Assembly: GCA_946406115.1 (NCBI GenBank)
Contig: OX291543.1
Span: 870,501-934,500 of the forward strand
Reading direction: 5' to 3'
From: Apoda limacodes
Taxonomy: Eukaryota; Arthropoda; Insecta; Lepidoptera; Limacodidae
DNA: 64,000 nt
Shown: positions 10,395 through 22,200 of the stretch, piece after piece
How positions within the stretch are numbered: the first letter of the stretch is position 1
How the letters are laid out: the number at the start of each line of letters is the position of its first letter
Translations under genes and position numbers: made by a program
The notes under the pieces: generated by a model
What the model saw: only the letters and a program-made list of their open reading frames with translations
Databases searched by the model: none
Told to the model about the DNA's origin: nothing

Positions 10395-11233
10395 ACAGAA
10401 AATTGAATGAGTTCATGGTGTGATGGTGAAATTCGGGAAAATTCTGTCGTCTTTTCACCAAAAATGTATTGCTCATGCATTCCAACTTGCAATTTCAGAT
10501 GTTTTTTTACAAAAATAATGTCAGATGTTAGTCATAAGAAGCTGAAAAAAAAATATGGTTGCAATAAAAGTAGAAGATGACGATGACGATATTCCTTTTG
10601 CAGTACTAAGTAAACAGATACTTCAAATGAACAGAAGAGAATCTCTAGATGACGATACGGATTCAGAAAACGAAGCCGATGGCACCGAGTTCTTTTCTCA
10701 AAGTGAATCAAAACGTTAATTTGAACACAGAGATTTGTTTTTCATTTAAATTTGTTTTTCAAATAAAAAAATTGATTTTATAACAAATATCACTTATTCC
10801 GACTCTTTTTCATGACACTTTCCGTGCGTGCATGCATGACAGCCGACTTACGACCAATGCCTATAGAAAGATTCTAAGAATACGAAAAACCAATGGCAAA
10901 CGATATCCGCCATTTTTTTTCGGCATATGTAGTTCAAACTAGTCGATCTATCGACTAAGACAGTTGCCGCGATTACAGTTACAGTTATTAACTTTTATTT
11001 ATTTATTTATTTATTTCATTATTAATTAATTATACATTAATTCAAGTTAACTTATGGAGTACTTAGTTAGCCAAAACTTAATGTTAGAATATGATATAAG
11101 ACTTTACATAAAACGTTTAAGTAAATAAGTTGTTTACATTGTTACATAAAGGTTAGGTAGCTAATAAGTTTTAGGGTTTACAAAATAAGTAAATGACCAC
11201 TTAAAAATCAAAAAAGTAGTTAAAATTTTTCGC

Positions 11234-11702
11234 AAAATCCAGAAAATTATTTTCTTCAAGAAAATGATCAAGATTCATCAGTATTTTCTCGCTCAAGCAC
11301 TGATGAAATTTGCAACAAAATAGTATCATTCCTAAGTCGCACTAAAACCTCAACAACTCCAGTATCTCAAGCTCAACCCCTACCAGTACCAACGTCACAA
11401 GATGAACTGACAAGAGAACGTGAACGTGACTCTGATGAAGTACAAAACATAGCTTTGACTGAATCTTTGAAGATAATGAAAATCTCTTTACGAATGTCAG
11501 AATTGAAATGGCTCGATTCGAAAATGGAGGAGATCGTAGACGTTACTTGTCTCAGGCATACGACCATCTATTAACGATTTCGCCAACCAGTGTTGAACCA
11601 GAAAGAGTTTTCTCTTCGGCTTGTTTACTATGCAACAAAATAAGATCTCGTTTGAGTGACAAAAGTCCAAATGCGCTTTTGTTTTTAAGGTCCTATTATT
11701 GA
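11234..11702 (+). pseudogene. hAT transposase, C-terminal dimerisation region
   Basis: Two overlapping frames join through a frameshift near 11510. The first reads ENYFLQENDQD and an acidic/serine stretch. The second (11508-11702) reads YLSQAYDHLLTISPTSVEPE, RVFSSACLLCNKIRSRLSDK and NALLFLRSYY with a stop. This is the conserved hATC block, with the SVEPERVFSSA, KIRSRLSD and NALLFLR signatures that build the dimer interface and help form the active site. Confidence 0.9.
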
Positions 11703-12238
11703 GAGAGAGAAAAAGCTCTTGAAAAGCTAAAATTAAGTTTCAAAGGTTATTCCATGGTAGTCAGAAGGATATTTTATGTTCTTTTTTTTTTAACAAACTA
11801 TATTTTTTTTGTTTTCAGTTCAAAAGGTAAAGTCATGTTTCTTAAATACTCAGTGGGAGATATTATGTTTATTTTTCGTTAAAAATATCTAATGTTTTCT
11901 TTCAAAAATATTTAAGATAATTTTAAATGTTTAAGGAATTCAAGATTTCTACTTACAAGAGGACTGGTTGATTTGTGTCTGGTTTATATTACTGCTTAGA
12001 ATAAGAATAAAAAATAGAACAATAATGTCTATGAGAAGACTGAGTAATTAAGTTTTGTTTGGTTTTATTGTTATTTTCTACAATTACTTAGGAGTTCCAA
12101 TAAAAATTACATAAATATTTAGCTGTCGTTTACTTTTGAAAAATAACAATTGTTCTATATAAAAAACTACCAAGAACCGAAAATACCGAAATTCCCGGTT
12201 CTCAAAAAAGAAGCGGTTCCGGAAACCCTATTCAATAT

Positions 12239-13385
12239 TTAATTAATTTAATATCATATAATAACTTTGTATGAGGGCAAACTTTTAGGAACGCATCGAA
12301 AATTTGAATTTTGTGCTCCTCTGGATGTCTTCAAGAGAAGATGGCAATATGTACGTGTATATGTACAAGTTATTGTGTGTTAAGTTTTTCAATTGTACAA
12401 TAAAGAATAAATATTTTTAAGTACAGTACTTACGTACATTAATAAAATACCTACTTTTTACTTGTATCTATTGTTATCAAAATTAAATTATAAGTTCTTG
12501 ACTTGATCTGGACTACGACTATGTGATCCCCTCCTCGCGCCAAAGCTGGATCCGCCCTTGCATGGAGGAAACAAAATACTGCGTAAGAAATTTGCAAGGC
12601 AACCAGGTACCTACATTTTAATAAAGTGTTTTTAATTTTTCCGCTTCTTATAATTGATACTTTTTGCAAGTTTATATATATATATGCAAGTTTATTAGCA
12701 TATACTCTTGTGGTAAGATCATAGTTCTTATAAATTTGAAACAACTATATTACAGTAGCTTTACATTGCAGAAAATATCTGTCCCTCTAGCTAGCTACGC
12801 TGCTGCTTAAATGTCTCCCTGCTGTTGAACCGTTGCGATGTGAAGAAATAATACCCCAGGTATTACTTGCAAGAAAATATATTCCCGTGGTCACTCCTAA
12901 TTAGGATAAAAAGTGTTTTATATAAATTCTCGTGTTTGTCAGTCCTAAAAATTTAGTCAATCGATGCTCCATTACGACTTAAAAAATAGCGCTCCGCGAA
13001 AAACATATCCCGTGGAACTATCGGAATAAAAGTAGTCTGTTAGTTTCGAGCAAGGGCGGATCCTGAGGGCAACTACCCAAAGAGATCGTATATGATAATA
13101 TACAGCTTTGTTATTTCTCAGCATTAACTTAACACCTTTTGGCACAGAGGCCGAAGAAAATGGTGAGTTTTGTCATTAGTACAACATTATGTTAGGACCA
13201 CGCTTAAACTTATTGAACCAGTGGCAAGTGATGGGACTTAATCATGAAAGTTAATCGAAGTCTATTATAACTTTGTTGTTGACTAATAGAGCGTTCTTTC
13301 TGAGCCGCGTTGCAATTTAATAGTAAAACCTAATTTTAGCACCAACTACCCGTTCCGTATGTGTGTGAACTTGGCATATCAATTA
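12239..13385. other. no gene recognised; repeat fragments
   Basis: Contains the right copy of the 86-bp repeat (12685-12770), a short TA run near 12673-12684, and at 12850-13050 a weak relative of the dispersed repeat around 40.2 kb ('cggaataaaagtagtc'). The rest shows nothing I can name. Confidence 0.4.
12685..12770 (+). repeat. 86-bp direct repeat, right copy
   Basis: Partner of 9508-9593. See that entry. Confidence 0.8.
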
Positions 13386-15236
13386 TTAGAATCTCACAAT
13401 AAAAAGGCAGTTCTAGTAGCATCCCCAATAGTTCTACAGTTCCTGATATTTTTTTCAAAAGTTCTGTTCCACTTTCTGAAAAAGAAATATTTCACACTAC
13501 TCCAATCAGCATCTCAGCAGTTCTTGGTTGCTAGACCATTAATACGTAAGAAACTGTATAGTTCTATCCCCTGAAGCCAACACAGCAATAGTTCTGACCT
13601 GAATTATTTTATTACGTTACACCTATTAGAATCTCAGTAGTTCTCGATAACTAGGTCACAAATACTTCTGAAACTGCATAGTTCTATCATTTGGAAGCAA
13701 CACAAAAAAAGTTCTATCAACAAAACCAAACAAATCACCTGACTGATATGCTACATTTTATCTGACGAAAAGGCCAATTATTTGATATGCTACATTTTAT
13801 GAGGCAATTCCGCTTAGCATCTCAGCTTTTTTTGATGGAAACTCCACAAATACGTATAAAACTGCTAAGCTCTACGGTCTGAAGGCGAAACAGCAATAGT
13901 TCTAGCGGAAAAACGGACAAAATGCGTATTTTTTTGAGATGCTTCATTTTATGAGGCAGTTCCTCATAGCATCTCAGCTGTTTTTGATGGCAACGCCACA
14001 GATACGTATAAAACTGCTTAGTTCTACGGTCTGAAGGCGAAACAGCAATAGTTCTAGCGAAAAAACGGAAAAAAATAAGTTTTTTTTTGAGATGCTACTT
14101 CTTAAAAGACAGTTCTGCATAGCATTATAGCTGTTTTTGATAGCAATTCCACAAATACGTATGAAACTGCAGAGTTCTGCCGTCTGAAGGCGAAACGGCA
14201 AGAGTTCTAGCGAAAAAACTAAGAAAAATGACAAACTATTTGAGATGTTACATCTTTCGAGGCAGTTGTGCCTAGCATCTCAGCTGGTTTTGATAGCAAC
14301 TCCACAAATACGTATGAAACTGCAGAGTTCTGCCATCTGAAGGCGAAACGGCAAAAGTTCTAGCGGAAAAACGGAAAAATACGTATTTTTTTTGAGGTGC
14401 TACAATTTATGAGGCAGTTCTTCATACTGTCTCAGCTGTTTTTGATGGCAACGCCACAAATACGTAACAAACTGCTGAGTTCTATCGTATAAAGGCGAAA
14501 CGGCAAGAGTTCTAGCGGAAAAACTAAAAAAATGACAACCTATTTGAGATGTTACATTTTACGAGGCAGTCCTGCATAGCATCTCAGCTGTTTTTGATGG
14601 CAATGCCACAAATAGGTATGAAACTGATGAAGTCCACCGTCTGCAGGCGAAACAGCAATAGTTCTTGCGGAAAACGGAAAAAATGCTTTTTTTTTGAGAT
14701 GCCACATTTCATGACCACATTGCAGTTCTGCACCACCAAGATCACCAAGATCTGATGATGGAATCCAAGGGATATCCAGGGCATACAAATTTTATAGGCA
14801 CTCATAATGTTGTTCATACATTTTCTAAAACAGCTGAGAAGCTATGCAAAACTGCCTCATAATATGTAGCATATCTAATAAAATAATTCTATTTTTTTTT
14901 AGTTTTATCCATTTAAATGCCATGCCATTAAAAACAGCTGAGATGCTAAGCAGAATTGCCTCATAAAATGTAGCATCTCAAAAAAATACGCATTTTTTTC
15001 CATTTTTCCGCTGAACTCATGCCGTTTCGCCTTCAGACGGTAGAACTCTGCAGTTTCATACGTATTTGTGGCGTTGCTATCAAAACCAGCTGAGATGCTA
15101 GGCACAACTGCCTCGTAAGATGTAACATCTCAAATAGTTTATGTTTTTTAGTTTTTTCGCTAGAACTCTTGCCGTTTCGCCTTCAGACGATAGAATTTTT
15201 GGCGTTGCCATCAAAAACAGCTGAGACGCTATGCAG
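13386..15236. repeat. satellite of ~152 bp units with internal inversion
   Basis: Head-to-tail units begin near 13776, 13934, 14089, 14241, 14392 and 14544, with a partial unit at 14694 (spacing 150-158). Each has 'tgagatgctacattttatg', 'catctcagctgtttttgatgg', 'ccacaaatacgtatgaaact' and 'ctgaaggcgaaacggcaa'. At least two diverged, partial units precede them (13386-13775). After a spacer (about 14731-14835) the same units recur in reverse complement, roughly 2.5 copies to 15236. The arms could pair as a long imperfect hairpin. Frames inside it are by-products. Confidence 0.9.
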
Positions 15237-15432
15237 AAAAATATAAAAATAACATCATAATAGGCGTTAAAACCGGCAAAAGTACGACACGCGACACGCC
15301 GTACATGAATTAAATTTTTAGGGTTCCGAAGTATAATAATTATTGCAATATTTAAAAAAATTAAAATATATATTGTTGAAGACAATCATATAATTTTATT
15401 ACAGTTTTTTTTCGGATTTTTACAACATCGTT

Positions 15433-15762
15433 GAAAAGAAGGAAAGGGGTCACAATATTTTATATATTGGGAGCTTAGAACTTATAGGGTTAAATATAGG
15501 GACAAGTGGGGATCCATGAAAAGAAGGAAAGAGGTCACAATACGTTATATATTGGGAGCTTAGAACTCGTAAAATATAGGGACAAGTGGGGATCCATGAA
15601 AAGAAAGAAAGGGGTCACAATACTTTATATATTGGGAGCTTAGAACTTATAGGGTAAAATATAGGGACAAGTGGGGATCCATGAAAAGAAGGAAAGGGGT
15701 CACAATACGTTATATATTGGGAGCTTAGAACTCGTAAAATAAAAGGTCAAGTGGGGATCCAT
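15433..15762 (+). repeat. four-copy tandem repeat alternating 85 and 80 bp
   Basis: Units 15433-15517 (85), 15518-15597 (80), 15598-15682 (85) and 15683-15762 (80). Each starts 'gaaaagaa' and ends 'gtggggatccat'. The long and short types differ in a block reading 'ttatagggt' in the long units and 'cgtaaaat' in the short ones. The true period is therefore a 165-bp dimer, i.e. a higher-order repeat. Confidence 0.95.
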
Positions 15763-16891
15763 GAAAAACGGGGTTAAGTGTAAAAGGTGCCGATAAAATA
15801 CAGATAGTTAAATTTTCGCGTGTTTATTACTTAACTCATGAGGCAATTTTTTAAGTTAAAGGTAGTTACCATGGCGTCCAATTTAGAAAGTGTGTGTGAT
15901 CCCTTCAAGAAAGTAAGCAAATAGGAAGGTGTCAAATTACTCATTAATGGTATGAGTCTTAGAAATGAAGCGGAAACTACAAGTGGTAAGTCATTCAAAT
16001 TTAGCACTGCGGAAGTCTGAAACTGAGAGTATTGCTAGAGCCACATCATTCAATAAACATTAGGTACGTTAAATATTTTTATAATAATTAAGAAGTGATT
16101 CAGCGATGTCCTGCATTTGGTGATGGTGCTCGAATCTTTTGTTCGGGTGAAACAAACACAACAATAGTGTAAAACCAAGAAAAGTCTTACATTTGAAAGC
16201 ATTTAGACAATTAAACAAAATCACAAGTGCAGAACGAGGAACCCTTGTAACCATATGCTCTAAATCGATTCTGCTATTAGAACAGTTTTGCCACCACATA
16301 TTAAATAGGGCTTCATCCAGTACCTTAGGTCTTAAGTTAACCCTTCTCTAATTCTAATGGATAATCACGTAGGTCATTTCAATACCGCTGTACAAACAAT
16401 ATAGCAAAAGAAAATGATGTTACGCTTCTGACCATTCGACTACACACAAGCCGTGTTTGGCACATTCCAAAACTATAACAATGCTGCAGCAGATTGTTGG
16501 ATGCATCGCCATCCAGCACAGTAGTTACTAGGTCTCTGAATTAGTGGGGACAGCGTCTGACAAGGCCATGACTCTATCAAATAGAAAATCAGGCTTTAGG
16601 GAACAGGCGCTGTCCTCTTAGATAGAGAAATCTTTACAGACAATAATTATTTTCAAAGTGAAGTGATAAATCGAGATTTCAAAGAAGATTCATTGCTTAG
16701 AAATCTTCTGCTTTGACTGCTTTTAGTGTTAGGAACGAGTTAAATGAGCCTTTTACATCCTAATCAATAGTCAGACATAAGGAACCATAAAATCGGCGTC
16801 CGTAAGTGTAAAAGCTTCATCGAATGCAGAAATTAACCAAAACCGGGACCTCGAAAGTCAGCTAATAAGAGGAAGAAAGGCAAAAGCACGG
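15763..16891. other. non-coding or decayed sequence; possible pogo/Tc1-like remnant
   Basis: No intact gene. Near 16776-16885 (plus) a broken reading contains KPGPRKSANKRKKGKS, a basic motif reminiscent of the C terminus of pogo/Tigger-type transposases. Upstream frames are full of stops. A short frame at 15870 starts MASNLESVCDPFKK and stops at once. Confidence 0.3.
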
Positions 16892-17672
16892 TGTTCAACT
16901 CATTGAACAATAATAAAATAACTAATAAGCCAAGTCGCATGACAAACTATATGTTGTGTGAATGTTGAAATGTGAATGTAGGTTACTCGTGGAAACTGCA
17001 AAATTGATGAGTATTATCTAGGCAATAGACTTTGTAATATCACTGTGCACACCAACAGCACACTAATATATATTATAGTTGTTCAGTCAACATAAATAAA
17101 TGTATATAAAGTAGAAATTTGTTAAATAAAATTAATTGGAATCAAGAAACGGTCGAGTTTTACTACTCATCCCCTGAAGTACCCAGCACCCGCTGGATGA
17201 GCAGCCCTGAAATACCCAGCACCCGCTGGACGAGCAGCCCTGAAGTACCCAGCAACCGCTGGAGGAGCAGCCCTGAAGTACCCAGCAACCGCTGGAGGAA
17301 CTGCCCTGGCTAGATGTTCCCAGCATCCGCTGGATGAGCTGACACTATATGTCTTCCAGCATCCTCTCACTGCGGCCAGGAAACCTTTAGCCGTCAGTCG
17401 ATTGGTCTTGTGAGTCCGCATGACCAGCAGTGAGAAAATCCATCCTGTGTACATTGCACGACGTACACACACCCCTTCCTACCCACCTTCCGTCTGTCAC
17501 CTTAGGTCTCCTGGTGACAGGCAATCCCGTATATATCTATATAGGGATAGGTTGTAGGAGTAGGTGTTAGGGTAAGATTTCCCCTCCGTTGCTGTTAACT
17601 TATCTGGTAGCTACACGCCCGCGTACATACCTCGCGTAGGGTAAGGTGCCGGTTGCCAGGTGCAGTTTAACA
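16892..17672 (+). repeat. BEL/Pao 5' LTR (781 bp)
   Basis: Begins TGTTCAAC and ends GTTTAACA, so it has TG...CA ends within a short TGTT/AACA inversion. It has TATATAAA near 17103, AATAAA near 17126 (consistent with promoter and poly(A) signals) and a 33-bp minisatellite at 17172-17336. The end at 17672 was chosen because the next bases contain TGGTCCTTCGAG, a tRNA-primer-site-like motif usual after BEL LTRs. The similarity to the 3' LTR ends earlier, at 17327, only because that copy is truncated. Confidence 0.8.
17172..17336 (+). repeat. 33-bp minisatellite inside the 5' LTR
   Basis: Four full units (17172-17204, -17237, -17270, -17303) and a diverged fifth. Core 'cccagcacccgctgg'. The period is a multiple of three, which leaves several frames open by chance. 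The 3' LTR carries the same four units at 24905-25036. Confidence 0.9.
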
Positions 17673-17674
17673 TA

Positions 17675-17692
17675 TGGTCCTTCGAGATAAAA
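17675..17692 (+). other. putative primer-binding site
   Basis: TGGTCCTTCGAG follows the 5' LTR by 2 bases. This motif stands at the tRNA primer site of many insect BEL/Pao elements. The tRNA identity was not determined. Confidence 0.6.
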
Positions 17693-17908
17693 TTGTTATT
17701 GGTTTCACGACGGGGCATCAATCGTGACCCGTTGCGAAATCGAACCAGTAGATTTCGCGCTCCTCTTGTCACTGTAGGCTGACTGACGTACGAAGACGTA
17801 TTATCAACGAACTAATGCGCTGCGATTGTCCTTCACTAGTGTGCAGCTACGGAACGTTTTCAAGAAATTGAACATATCTACAGCAAAAGGAAGCAAGAAA
17901 TCAAAACT

Positions 17909-19290
17909 ATGGAAAATATGGAGATTGAAGAAATCAATCGTATTATCATAAGCCAAGAGGTAGATTACAACGAAATCAAACAAATACTTACCAATGTCAG
18001 AAAAGATTCAACTATAAGGAAAACTGACAGATACGTCAACGAAAGGAGGGCTCGACTCACAGAAATATACAACAGAACTACTACCAATCACGAGTTACTT
18101 AGGGATCAACAGATACTAATTGACCACAAGTACATCACTACAAATTACTACGAAACCATCAAGTCTCTCTTCAATCAAGCTATGGAATACTTAGCAAAAT
18201 GCGAGACACGACTGCAGTTGCTAAGCAAACTATACGAACCACAAGATATCGAAGAAAATGAAAGTGAAGATGCGAACTCACCGAAAATCATCATTCAACT
18301 GAATCGTATCACACAAATGCAGAAGAAACTACAAACAGCCTCACAAGCTTGAACAGAAAAAAAACCAGTATGGTAGTGGAAATCATTGGCGAAAAATATA
18401 GAGAAGCAATGGCACATAGAGGAAACTCATCTACTCATCTTAACGGAAGATAGCGCCTTAGACCACAGATACTTTCGAAATAATTTGTTGGAAAAAACAC
18501 AAACAGACTATGACGTAATCAGTGAGCAAATCATTGCTAAAGCAGGAAACACACAAAAAGTGGGTAACGGTGAGCACAGAGGGAACCTACCGAGAATAAT
18601 AATTCCTGTATTCGACGGCAACTATGAATCATGGGATTCATTCTACGACTTGTTCCTCAAAATTATACATGAAGATACGTCATTATCAGCAACAGAAAAG
18701 ATGCAGTACCTGAAGACACACGACGACGTACGAGGCGAGGCATTTATGCTTATTAAGCACTTGACAGTTTGTGACGCAAATTACGATGCAGCCTGGACGC
18801 TACTTAACAGAAGATACAGAAATGAAAGAATAATAATTGCGAAACACGTAGATAACATTCTCACTGTAGCGAAAATTAACCACGCCACTGCAGCCAACTT
18901 AAAAAATTTACATGATACAATAAATCAAAACATAGAAGCACTTCGACGTCAAAACATAGACACAACTACATGGGACCCAATCCTAGGGAGAATTCTTAGC
19001 AGAGTTTGGGATCCTGAAACAAACGAAAAGTATGAACAACAATTAACAGAACCTAACAAGCCACAAAAGTTTGAAGAGGTGATTGAATTTTTAGAAAAAC
19101 AATTCCAATGCTTACAGACAACAAATACTGTAAACAAACAAACAGAAACAAATTACAAGTCAAGATACGACTCACCAGGCCCATACAAGAAATTAGATAA
19201 CAATTTTTGGTATTGTAACAAAAAGCAATATTATACTATATATCAATGTACACTATTTAAACAACTAACAGTAGAAGATCGTTAGAAAGC
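17909..19290 (+). pseudogene. BEL/Pao gag (in-frame stops)
   Basis: One frame interrupted by TGA at 18350 and TAG at 19283. The first part is helical and charged (MENMEIEEINRIIISQE...). The second has LPRIIIPVFDGNYESWDSFY and KMQYLKTHDDVRGEAFMLIK, the hallmark of the BEL/Pao gag domain (DUF1759 type), and NYDAAWTLLNRRYRNERIII. Gag forms the particle and binds the RNA. In BEL elements gag and pol are usually one continuous ORF, and here gag and the first part of pol do share the frame. The stops abolish the polyprotein. Confidence 0.85.
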
Positions 19291-22200
19291 AGTGAAAGAA
19301 AAAGGAATTTGCAGAAACTGCTTGGCGCACAGCCAATCAGAAAAATGTATTAGTACAAAAACTTGCCAACACTGTGGAAGGTTAGGACATCATTCCTACC
19401 TACACCAAGAAAACTACAAGCAAACTAGATATACGAAGAGCGAAAGAGCCAGTACATCTAAAAATACCACTTCAACTAGAACAAACAATATGCATACAAA
19501 TACAATTACGAAACTACCAAAAACTACGCTACTAGCTACAGCGCTAGTTATTGTCAAGGCAATCGACGGCACAACACAATTATTAAGAGTTCTATGTGAT
19601 CAGGCCTCAGAAGCGCCCTTTTGCACTGACACAGTAGCTCAACTACTAGCTTACCCGAGAAACAAAACACATGTTGAAGTAACTGGAATAGCTGACGAAA
19701 AACCAAAAATATCGAATCACTCAATTGAAGTGAAATTGCAACCAAGATTTCCGAGTGAATTCAAGCTCACAACTGCGCTAATAATACTTCCAAAACTAAC
19801 TAGTGCACTGCCAAATACAAATGTACCACAAGTAGAGGAAAGGCAGTTAGAAAACAAAATAATAGCCGATCCAACATACAACAAAAGAGGCCCAATTGAC
19901 ATAATATTGGGAGCACAAGACTATAGCAAACTATTACTACAAGGGTTATGCAAGATTAACGATGATATAATAGCCCAAGATACATATTTCAGATGGGTCA
20001 TATCTGGATACGTCAGTAGTCACACTTCAGATCGAATGAGAGTTACAACAATGACAACAAGAACTAACAATATTGAACAGTTAACCAAATTCTGGGAATT
20101 AGAAGAAATACCACTATCAAACGATGACCAACAATGCGAAGAGTTTTACAAGATAACAACTATTAAAAATCCAGACGGATCCTATACTGTAAGGCTTCCG
20201 TTCAAAAATCCAGAAGTTAATTATGGAGAATCACGAAAGAAAGCTGCGGCTAGACCACTACAATTAGAAAAACGTTTTGCCAAAGATCAAATACTGCAAG
20301 AAGGATACCAAGAGTTTCTAAACGAATACTTAGAAATGGGTCACATGAGGAAAGTACCTAAAGTAAACTATTACCAAGGTAAATATTACATTCCTCATCA
20401 ACCAGTAATTAAAGAAGAATCATTAACAACAAAATTAAGAGTGGTATTTGATGCCTCAAGTAAAATAAGTACAAATATTAGTTTAAATGAGAATATGCTA
20501 ACAGGTCCAAGATTACAATCAGACTTAACTACAATACTATTACGATGGAGAAGACATAAAATTGCTTTCATGGCAGATATAGAGAAAATGTATCGTTTTA
20601 TAAAGGTGAAGAATCCTGCCATTTCAACGTATACTATGGAGAGAATCTCCAAAACATCAAATCGACGAATATGAACTAACCACCGTTACATACAGAACTG
20701 CATCAGCGCCATACTTAGCAGTCAAACGTTGCAACAACTAGCTATAGATGAGCAACATAAGTTTCCTGATGCAAGCAAAATAACATTACAAGATTTCTAC
20801 GTCGATGATGTGCTTTAGGGCGGCAAATCTGTAGAATCAACAAAAAAGTTTCAAAACGAATTAATACAAATATTGAGAACAGGAGGATTAAACCTAAGAA
20901 AATGGTCATCAAACAACTCAGAATTGTTAGACAACACACCAAAAGAACAAAAGGAAAAAATGTATGGTGACCACGAAAAGACAGTTTTAAGTTCCAGATT
21001 ACTATAAATAAAAACGAGAATCCAACGAAAAGATTCATTTTGTCAGACACTGCAAAGCTTTTTGATCCACTGGGCTGGCTCGCACCACTAATAATAACCA
21101 TGAAACTTATTATGCAAGAACTATGGACTAAAGGCGTAGAATGGGATCAGATAGTAGATAATGCAACCAAAGACAAATGGATTAGATTACAAGACCAGAT
21201 GAAAATACTAGAGACAATATCAATACCAAGATGGTGTCATATTACAGATGAAACTAAAGTTGAGTTACACGGCTTCTGCGACGCATCAGAAAAAGCATAT
21301 GGAGCTGTTGTATACTGCCGAGTGCAAAGCAATGAAAACTCGTACGATGTCACACTACTAAAAGCAAAACCAAAAGTAGCGCCACTGAAACAAAAAACAA
21401 CGCTACCAAAACTAGAATTATGTGCTGCACTATTACTCGCTCTACTGATGGAGAAAGTCATAGCAACAATAAAGTTCACAAAAAAAGAAGTGTATTGTTG
21501 GACGGACTCAATGATTGCATTAGGCTGGATGAAAGGTGAAGCTACGAGGTGGAATAAGTTCGTAGCACATAGGGTAGTTGAGATACAAAAATTTCTTCCA
21601 CAAGCAAAATGGAATCACGTAATATCGTCAAATAACTCGGCAGACATAATTTCAAGAGGAATCGAACCAAGTAAATTCCACAATTTTACACTATGGTGTA
21701 ATGGTCCAACTTGGCAACAACTGTAGTACCACCGACTGAAATATGGGAGAGATTTTTAAGCTTTCAAAGAATGGTACGAGTACCATCGTACTGTTTCAGA
21801 TTTAAGAATAAGGAAAGAAACAAAGAGCCTTTACATTGTGAGGAAGTAGCTATTACAACAAACAAAATAATAGCACTAGTACAACAACAAGTATTCCAAA
21901 AGGAGTACAAAGCCTTAACAAAAGGAATATTACTAGAAAAAAATAATAGACTATTGTGTTTAGATCCATTTATAAATCAAGAAGACAAGTTAATAAGAGT
22001 CGGAGGAAGACTTCACAATTCGAACCTTCCATACAATCAAAAACATCCAGTACTTTTACCAAACGATCACCATGTCACATGGATGATAATCCACGATGCT
22101 CATTTAAAAACCTTACATGGAGGAAGCATACTAACAAATACAAATACATACGACAAAGATTTTGGATATTAGGAGGAAAGAAAAGAATAAAGAGTTACAT

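Larger units (their letters stand above)
9695..12230 (+). mobile_element. hAT DNA transposon, decayed, 2536 bp, ends intact
   Basis: Starts TAGGGTACTG and ends with the inverted terminus ...AAACCCTA. It is flanked by identical 8-bp target duplications TTCAATAT at 9687-9694 and 12231-12238, as expected for hAT. Beyond the outer 7 bases the termini are only loosely inverted but share CCGGAA and CCGGTTC motifs. The interior has two recognisable transposase pieces (9906-10394 and 11234-11702) separated by frameshifts and unrelated AT-rich sequence at about 10740-11210, probably a nested insertion (it contains a TTTA run at 10988-11009). It cannot move on its own. Confidence 0.9.

Noticed and set aside
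13974..15105. Several 60-95 codon frames in the satellite (e.g. LELLPFRLQTAELCSFIRIC)
   Set aside because: They repeat with the ~152-bp unit, whose length is mostly not a multiple of three, and occur in both orientations; satellite by-products.
16069..16299. 76-codon minus frame (MWWQNCSNSR...)
   Set aside because: No recognisable domain, splice signals or matching neighbour exons.
16892..17327. Ending the BEL LTR where 5' and 3' copies stop matching
   Set aside because: No TG...CA-consistent target duplication there, while the TGTT/AACA end at 17672 is followed by a primer-site motif; the 3' LTR is truncated instead.
17119..17472. Pro/Ser/Trp-rich frames in the BEL LTR
   Set aside because: Produced by the 33-bp minisatellite, whose period is a multiple of three; no coding support.
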